This document shows positions 56,921-64,000 of a stretch of DNA of 64,000 nucleotides, in pieces (position 1 is the stretch's first letter; each line of letters begins with the position of its first letter). The stretch spans positions 368,863 to 432,862 of the forward strand of contig JAGGNK010003224.1 of assembly GCA_017590115.1 (NCBI GenBank). Direction: 5' to 3'. The notes under the pieces were generated by a model. It saw nothing but the letters and a program-made list of their open reading frames with translations, made no database searches and was not told the DNA's origin. The position numbers were made by a program, and so were the translations under genes. This DNA is from Montifringilla adamsi (lineage: Eukaryota; Chordata; Aves; Passeriformes; Passeridae).

Positions 56921-59900
56921 CTGGGTGAGGAAAAAAGCTAGAGCAAAGCACTTCTGTCTTCAATGCTTTGTTTCCCAATAGACTTTTTCACACTATCAGT
57001 TACTTTCTTGCTGAGGAGATTCACCTAGAGTGTGTTATGTGAGCAATTTGGACACTTCTGATTAAGTATTTAGTGCATGCCTAGTCCAAGGCATTTTCCA
57101 TGTTTTGTTGAATACCTTTCATAACTGTGAGAGGTGAATGCTTGTGAATATGTGCCAAAGGCAAGAAGAGTTGTCCTCAACACTTTCAAAGCTTTCTATA
57201 TATTCACTAAAAAGAGGGGAAATGCTCACACTTGGTGACTAAGAAAACACATCCTTTTCTGCAAAGCTAATCCAGGCAACAATGAACTACAGAAATGTGC
57301 CAACATTCCTCACTTTGAAACAGACAACAGGAATACACTAACTTGTAAATCAAGTCCCTGCTAAACTGGTTTTCTTATCTGAAATTAGTTTTCAAGAAAT
57401 TTGATCATTCAACAAGATTTTCAGTGGCTGAAATTCATTGGGGAAAAACCCCTATTTTTTTGAAACTCATGATTTTCTTTGTAACAGAAGCAGGTTTTAA
57501 CACTCACAGAAACCACTGGAGTGTGAAGCCCCATACAGAACATACTCAAGCCATGGTTTCCCTTTAACAGTGCAGCACTTGTTCTTTGCACTGAGTCTGC
57601 AGATGGCAGCAGCAAATACAGCCCAACCTCCCTGGCAGTGCTGCAGAGCAGTAGGAGGGGTTTCTAACTGCAATACATGTATATCATGACAGCATCAGGC
57701 GCTCAGCTTTTCTATATTACCACAGAGCTAGACTACCTAATTCAAGGTCTACTTAAGGAAACTTAAACAGAGCCTCTTCTGTGTCAAGTTTCAAGGGAGA
57801 AAAAGGTGCAAACTTTTAACAGATTTCATGTTCCTAGTCTAAGTCCCCATACACTGAATCTAGAACAGTAACCGGAAGCAGATTTGGCACTGAAAACTTC
57901 AGCCATGATAAATATTCTCACTGAAATTGTGAAATCTTTCAAAGAGACACTCCTCTGTTTGGACAGTTGTTCACAAAATTGTCTAACTTTACAATAAATG
58001 CTTCATCTGCATTTCAAAAGCTAAAATTAATTTTAAAAAGCTGGTCATCCCTTTACTGAAATATGCCAGCCTAGAAGCAACTATAGCATCAGTGCCTCTT
58101 AAGAACTGCCTCTAGTTATTTCACATTTTTATGTTTACGTTATTATGTTACGTGTCAAAGAACCCCTGGATAAAATAGTCCTTGAAGAGATAGTTTACTT
58201 CTCCAGCAAGGCAAAATCACATGAAGGACAGGAAGACAAGCCCAATCTACAATCCCAATTATATTAGTGTACCATCTAGTTAGAACAATCTGTGATGACT
58301 GGAATGCAATTCAGTACACCAGAAGCATACATCCCTGTTAGGAAGATATATGTCGCATTTTAAGCACCATTGAATAGACTGAGTAGTCACACACTGAATA
58401 AAAAGGGTCTCTATGATTGTTTACTACCAGACAGATGTGTATCACTTACATTTGCTACACCCAGCTGAGCAATCTGGTACACTGAGGCAGGAGGATCATG
58501 CTTATCATCCAACCTGAGTTAAATCAAGCAGCAGGAGTGTTGACCTGATTTTTTAAGATTTTCTAAGCCTTCTGATGTTTGCATTCTTGTATCAAACTTT
58601 CTCACACACTTCCTGTAAACAACTTATTGTTTTGCATTCTTTTATGAAGGAGGAGAAACTTGATGGACTGTTGGTTTGTCCAGTGTCATTGGAGAGGTGG
58701 CACTTTCACCCTCCAATCCACTGTCACCTTTGAAAATCTACAAATGTCGGAGTCAGAAAATAAACTTCCCTTTTTTCTGCCTTGAGAGCAATAGCGTGTC
58801 TACGTCCTGTTGTCTCGTGTCCTATAGTGACACCAGGAGAGCACATGAAACACTAACAGTGTCTCTGTAGCCATATAAAGTTACTAGAAATACCATTTGG
58901 TCAACATTTATATAGATATTTAAGATGCTAAAGATGCTAAAGCATGTGGAACTATCTTTCACCATGGGGAAAAATTAAAAATAAATAATGTGCACACATT
59001 TTTAAAGTTCTGAGTGCCTCTGCTTTGCTTATTCATGTTGTACAAGGCATAAAAAACACTCACACAAAAGATGCTGGCAAAGCACTCAAACTTTCATCTT
59101 AACAAAACATATCAAATAGAAAGGAAGATCTATCTCCACATGGACTAATGAAACAAAAATTACTTGAGTTAAAAGGTTAATGCTAGCTAGAGCATTTTGT
59201 GCCAAACCCCCCCATGCCACAACCATGTTTCCACAATAAGACCAGGAAATAACTGAGTGTTTGTATCTACATATTGTATACAGCTACATTAACACAATGA
59301 CACACATGATTTTGTTGGAAATATGTTCATAAAGCCTTGCTACTTGTATCTTACGGTATTCACTTGGCCCACAAAACCCTGAAATTTTTAGAGCAGTCAC
59401 CACAAACTTTGCATCTAAATTTCTGGCAGTAATACATAAAAAGGAGGTGGTTTTGATTATCAGCAATTTGAATGGAAATGTGAAACTAGAAGCATTGTAC
59501 CTTCTAAATTCCTTATGTCAATATTATGTCCACTACCTTTCATTTAATTTCTTTTGCAGTGCTACTGTACTGAGCTTCTTTGGCTCATTTGTAAAAACTG
59601 ATGTGAATGACTGGACAGCAGTTTAAGGAAATTACCCCACACCACGCAAGGAGCCCTTGCTCAATTTAATTTTTAAAGGGAAAAATGAAATCAAAGTAAG
59701 ACTCAATTCCCTTGGAAACATAAGGAAAGCTGCTGGGATATTACTAACATCTCTAGGCCAAAGGAGTTGTTTCTGTGGTGGATATAGCAACAGCAACTTG
59801 GCCGATTATCCCTGCAACAGTTTCATGATACAAATCCAATTTAATGCAGATTGTTCACTCATATTTACTAAGACAAGTGTTTTCAGTCTACTAGTTTTGA

Positions 59901-62450
59901 TTAAACCAATCTGTTTTCAAGAACTGCCTAGAAATCTACCAAATTCTTCCATCAAAAGGACAGTACAATCTCTTTTCTTATTTTCAATATGTGAAGATTT
60001 CCTTGCACTAAAATGTTTCTTCTAAGTTGTAGCATGCCTGGTTTTCCCCAGTGAGACAAACACTTCTCCTCACTCCAGGAAAAACCAATACAAAATTAGC
60101 TGAACAAATGCAAAATTATTGTATGAACACAGAAGGAAAGATGTATATGTATCAGTGTGTGATACATATACACATATATATACATATACATAAACATATA
60201 TATATATATATATCCACACACACATAAGTATGTATATATAAAAAATACAAGTACCATTTAACTTTAATTAATAGGAAAAAGTTTTAAATAACAGGTTTAA
60301 ATAACTGAAACAGTTCTACAATGCAGTATTCAAATACACAATTTGAAAATATAAATTAAAAAATTCAATGTGGAGGGTGTAAAATTTGGGAAATTTTAAG
60401 AAAGAACTGAAGGCACCAGCTTATAATTTTGAGGAAAAGCATTGCTACTGGTTTTGGTTTTTTTTTTTTTTTTGTGATGAACACAAAGGGTACTTCAACT
60501 TGTCAGCTCTTCCTTGGCTTCAATGCAAGGTCCGCCTGTAGCAGGGAAAAAACCTAGTTTGTGGGCTCAAAATTACCAGCTGATCAAAGCTCACAATGTA
60601 ACACTGAGAATACAAAATTTCTTCTGCCCTGAATAAATTTGCATAATTGACAGAATTTAGATTGGCTCAGTTACACAAACAGACATGTACTCTTCTGATG
60701 CACTTCATCACTCAGCTTCATACTGACAGTGACGGAATAAAAATGTATGTGTCCAAAATTAACTGTGACTGTAATTGTGTACTAACATTTCCTTCAGACA
60801 GAATTTTAACCCCTTCTCTCTCTTTCTGGAACTTCATTTCCATTAGCAGAAGAAATGTTCTTCTCATAGTAAGTCAATATCAGTGGCCTGTTATAAAAAT
60901 TACTTCGGTTTAATTCAAACTTAGCATCATTTTCCTTGGGGCATGGGATCAGTTATGAATAATTCACTTACCAGTACCTTATTAAGGGCACATGATATAA
61001 TATATACTGCACTGTAGTAAAAAATGATACCAACAATCAGGTGAAAATACAGATTAGATTTTAAAGTCGAATACAAAGCTATAGGAAACATGTTCACTCA
61101 TTCTGTTAAGGCCACTAGGCAATTAGGAGAAACTTTATCTTATTTCTCCAGGGACTGGGGAGGAGAAACATTTTTCTTTAACTTGGGCTATTAGTACCTA
61201 TTTTTTACAGCAGAAATCCATCAGAGCAAGAAAAAAAAGCAGCACAGTTCTAACAAAGTAAGTCACAAAACCCCAACACTTAGTTCAACTTTTTAAGTTC
61301 AACTTGAAAATAAATGGAAAATTTTAAACTGGCATATTAAAAGAATCACTGAAAAACCTAGTATTTTAGTGATATGTATCATACATTGTGCACATCATTA
61401 ACTTGACTTTGCAAGCCATGTTTTGTGCAATTCACATGCTTTTTGTATTTTACATTTACCCATTACAGTAATGCATGCAGTAAAGCACATAGTCATTATA
61501 TTTTTACTATCTTGGTTTATTTTTGTTATGGTTTTGTTAGACACGGCATTGATGCATAGTTGGAAGCATCAGTGAATTTGAAATACACATGAAATACTGG
61601 TAAGGAATTGTTGGGCAATTCACCTGCAGCAGGCAGGTGTTGCTGAGGAGGTGTAGCAGGATGCTCTGCCTGGATGGCAGTAAAACAGCTGGAATAATGC
61701 CCTGTTTGCAAAGCTATCAGTGGTGAATGGAGAAGGGAGTTGTCTTGGTGCTTTTGGTGCTGAATAATGCTGAAACCAGCCTGACTCATCAATCCCAGAG
61801 TTAAACATACCTGGCAGAAAGGAGAAGGTGTGGCAGACCTGGTTAAGTACCAGATAAAGCAACAAACAAGTGGTACTGCTACTACTACAAACTTATCTAA
61901 AGATGCTGAACTGACACAGCTGGCCTGGAAACTAAGGGCCCACTCCCACTTATTAGGGTCTTCCAACAACCCCTTTCTGGAGATTCCTTCCTTGAGTTGG
62001 GATTTGCTTCAATGAAAGAAAATCCCTCGAAGCTGAGAGAAAGAGATTTGCCCACAGTCATTGGTATAGGTGAGTAAAATCAATCTTTACTTCATAATTT
62101 CTTTTGCTATCTTTAATATAATTGCTTCAATATTGCTTCAAAAACAGTGGACTGAACTAGACTAGTAGTTATAGCTACCTATACTGTGTAGTAAATAATT
62201 ATAACTAAGATCTTTTAGTCTCATCATTATCATAGTAAGTTATTACCCTAATAATAACCCTTTTTTATTTTTATATTAGTACCTCTGGTTTGTCATAATC
62301 CTTTGGGGCAAAGCTGTGAAAAGGCTCAATAATGCCCATTTAATCCATTAGCATAAACCACTGAGAGGGTCCGGGGCTAAGGCAGGATCCAGCTGCACCC
62401 AGAGGTCTCTATGAGGAGTTTAAAAAGCAAGAGGGGCCTCTCTGTGCCTT
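56921..62450. other. AT-rich DNA, no gene recognised
   Basis: No recognised exon or repeat family on either strand apart from the TA-rich microsatellite near 60.2 kb and short homopolymers. Confidence 0.5.
60164..60241. repeat. TA/CA microsatellite
   Basis: A compound (TA)n, (CATA)n and (CA)n run, imperfect, about 75 bp. Confidence 0.85.
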
Positions 62451-62689
62451 GTGACTCACCGTGGCGGGCTCCTCTATAATCTCTGTATCTCCCACTCTGC
62501 CCACGACACACAGGCTGAAACAAACACCTAACTTCCCCTTTGTACCCTACCCTGGCTACCCACAAATTACAGCAGTGCCTGCCACCTGTCAGGTTACCTC
62601 GAAAAGCTGCCGATGGCCTCAGTGAAAGCTGCCTAAATGTCAGGCCGAGGTGTGAGACTGCCATTCCGTCTGGAGGGAGAGAAGTCATG

Positions 62690-64000
62690 GTACAAAATAC
62701 TTGCTACTTTCCTTAATATGTGTCTGAGTGGGGCTCACCTACTGCTGTGGTAGAATTGGTGTAAGAACACAGCCAGAAAAAATAGTGTTTCGAAATACAG
62801 CTCAAAGTTACTGAGAAAGCTCACACAGAAGTATCTAGACATAAAGAGAATTAAAATATGTAGTTTTAAACTACTGAATATGTACCCATTAACTGGTCCA
62901 TAAACATAGCTAGAACAGTACAGTACTGATCTTAAGGACTGTGGGTAGATATACAGTTACCAGAAATGCTACAGCTACAGTCTGAAAGTGAGAAAGTGTA
63001 ATTCTACACTTGTTCCTATATACATTTCCCTTTGCAAAAAATCTGGATAAAGCACAAAATTATACAAATTTTATACCATGAAACAAGAATACAGAAAATT
63101 TCCTACATGGGCTTCAGTGTTCACCCCTTGCACAAAATTTATTCATTATTGGCATTTCAGAGACTGTAGATTAAAATACAGGATAGGAGTAAATGAATGA
63201 GCAATGCTCCTCTAGTAAACCATCATGCCTTTGGATGAAAACCAGTTTTGATCTGAAGCTCTAAAGCAAGACATTTATGCTGTTTCTGCAAAACTCTTAA
63301 AAGGACAGAAATCCACAGCATGAGGATAACCCTCTAAGGAATGTTTTGCTCTTCCAATCTTCTTTCCAACAAATAAACCTTTTATTCATTTTATAATAAA
63401 GGCTAGACAGGCCCACTGTACTATCAGGCAAGTTTGCATTGGCATACATTTCTAATATAAAGAACAGGCAGAACACGGACTATTCTTTTGGGGCAAAGAC
63501 ACATTTTAAAGAGGTGCAACACTTCCCACGATTAGCACAGAGTGCTGCAAAGAGCCTTAAGGATTCTGCAGCCACAGAAAGTTTCTGGTATTCATTATGA
63601 CAAGCATCCCATTTAATAATTTTTTTTAAAACTTTATTCTAATATACATTTAATAATGTAAATGTACACATTACCCCCCTTGGTAACCTAAGTTAAACAC
63701 ATGCTACCTTATACATGCAGTTCCATAAAAATTATCCCCTTTGACAGCTATTCATCACAAGCTGGAGTAGTTAAGGCCCCATCTCTTTAATGGGCAGTGA
63801 ATAAAGAATTTAAAAATTATTAAAAGACATTCTCAGCTTGTACATCATAAGCTACACAAGTCTAGACAGTCTTGTCTAGTTAGACAAGACTAGACAACTT
63901 TTAATTTGGGACTCTTTCTGAGAGATGTCTATAAATGAAAACTGAATAGTCCATAGTGCAAATTACTATCTCATAAACTGCAGCATAATAACACTTTTCC
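62690..64000. other. Right edge, no gene recognised
   Basis: AT-rich. If synteny holds, this could be the distal 3'UTR or downstream flank of TMEM267 (minus strand); a minus-strand AATAAA at about 63633 would fit but is not evidence on its own. A perfect hairpin lies at 63868-63891. Confidence 0.3.
63868..63891. other. Perfect 11-bp inverted repeat
   Basis: AGTCTTGTCTA, loop GT, TAGACAAGACT. The surrounding bases repeat 'tctagaca' words, so it probably arose by local inverted duplication. Confidence 0.8.

Noticed and set aside
61526..61969. 147-codon minus-strand open frame
   Set aside because: No family resemblance, no promoter or splice context; its length is within chance for this sequence.

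Overview
The window is vertebrate nuclear DNA and almost certainly avian. Its interspersed repeats are CR1 retroposons of the type that dominates bird genomes, the exon-intron structure is vertebrate, and the gene order NIM1K - HMGCS1 - CCL28 matches human 5p12, which corresponds to the avian Z chromosome (the Z placement is inferred from synteny). A 152-base run of N (43340-43491), a 58-base poly-A at the left edge and a 35-base poly-C mark it as a draft assembly.

Layout. 1-8.6 kb: upstream flank of NIM1K, with two possible 5' exons, a CR1 scrap and a possible old LTR. 8.6-17.5 kb: NIM1K on the plus strand, three coding exons, 436 codons, complete; a decayed CR1 lies in intron 1. 17.5-19.1 kb: short gap between converging 3' ends. 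19.1-27.2 kb: HMGCS1 on the minus strand, nine coding exons, 522 codons, complete, with a GC-rich NRF1-type promoter near 27.1 kb. 27.9-28.3 kb: CR1 3' end. 29.1-30.65 kb: a second CpG island with a CTCF-like site, four CCAAT boxes (three spaced exactly 31 bp) and a perfect X-box, to which no coding gene can be assigned; a 15-bp minisatellite abuts it. 31-37 kb: mostly unique AT-rich DNA with simple repeats. 36.5-48.6 kb: CCL28 on the minus strand, three small coding exons assembled here (115 codons), with a CR1 carrying endonuclease and reverse-transcriptase remnants in intron 1. 48.6-64 kb: AT-rich DNA without a convincing gene; a few exon-like segments on the minus strand are given as leads only.

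The genes do not form a pathway. NIM1K is an LKB1-activated AMPK-related kinase. HMGCS1 makes cytosolic HMG-CoA for the mevalonate (sterol and isoprenoid) route. CCL28 is a secreted mucosal chemokine. Every coding splice junction listed was checked for GT/AG sites and for phase, and the summed coding lengths close exactly to 436, 522 and 115 residues. I saw no operon, CRISPR array, tRNA or rRNA. The least explained parts are the 29-30.7 kb island and the exon-like segments beyond 50 kb.
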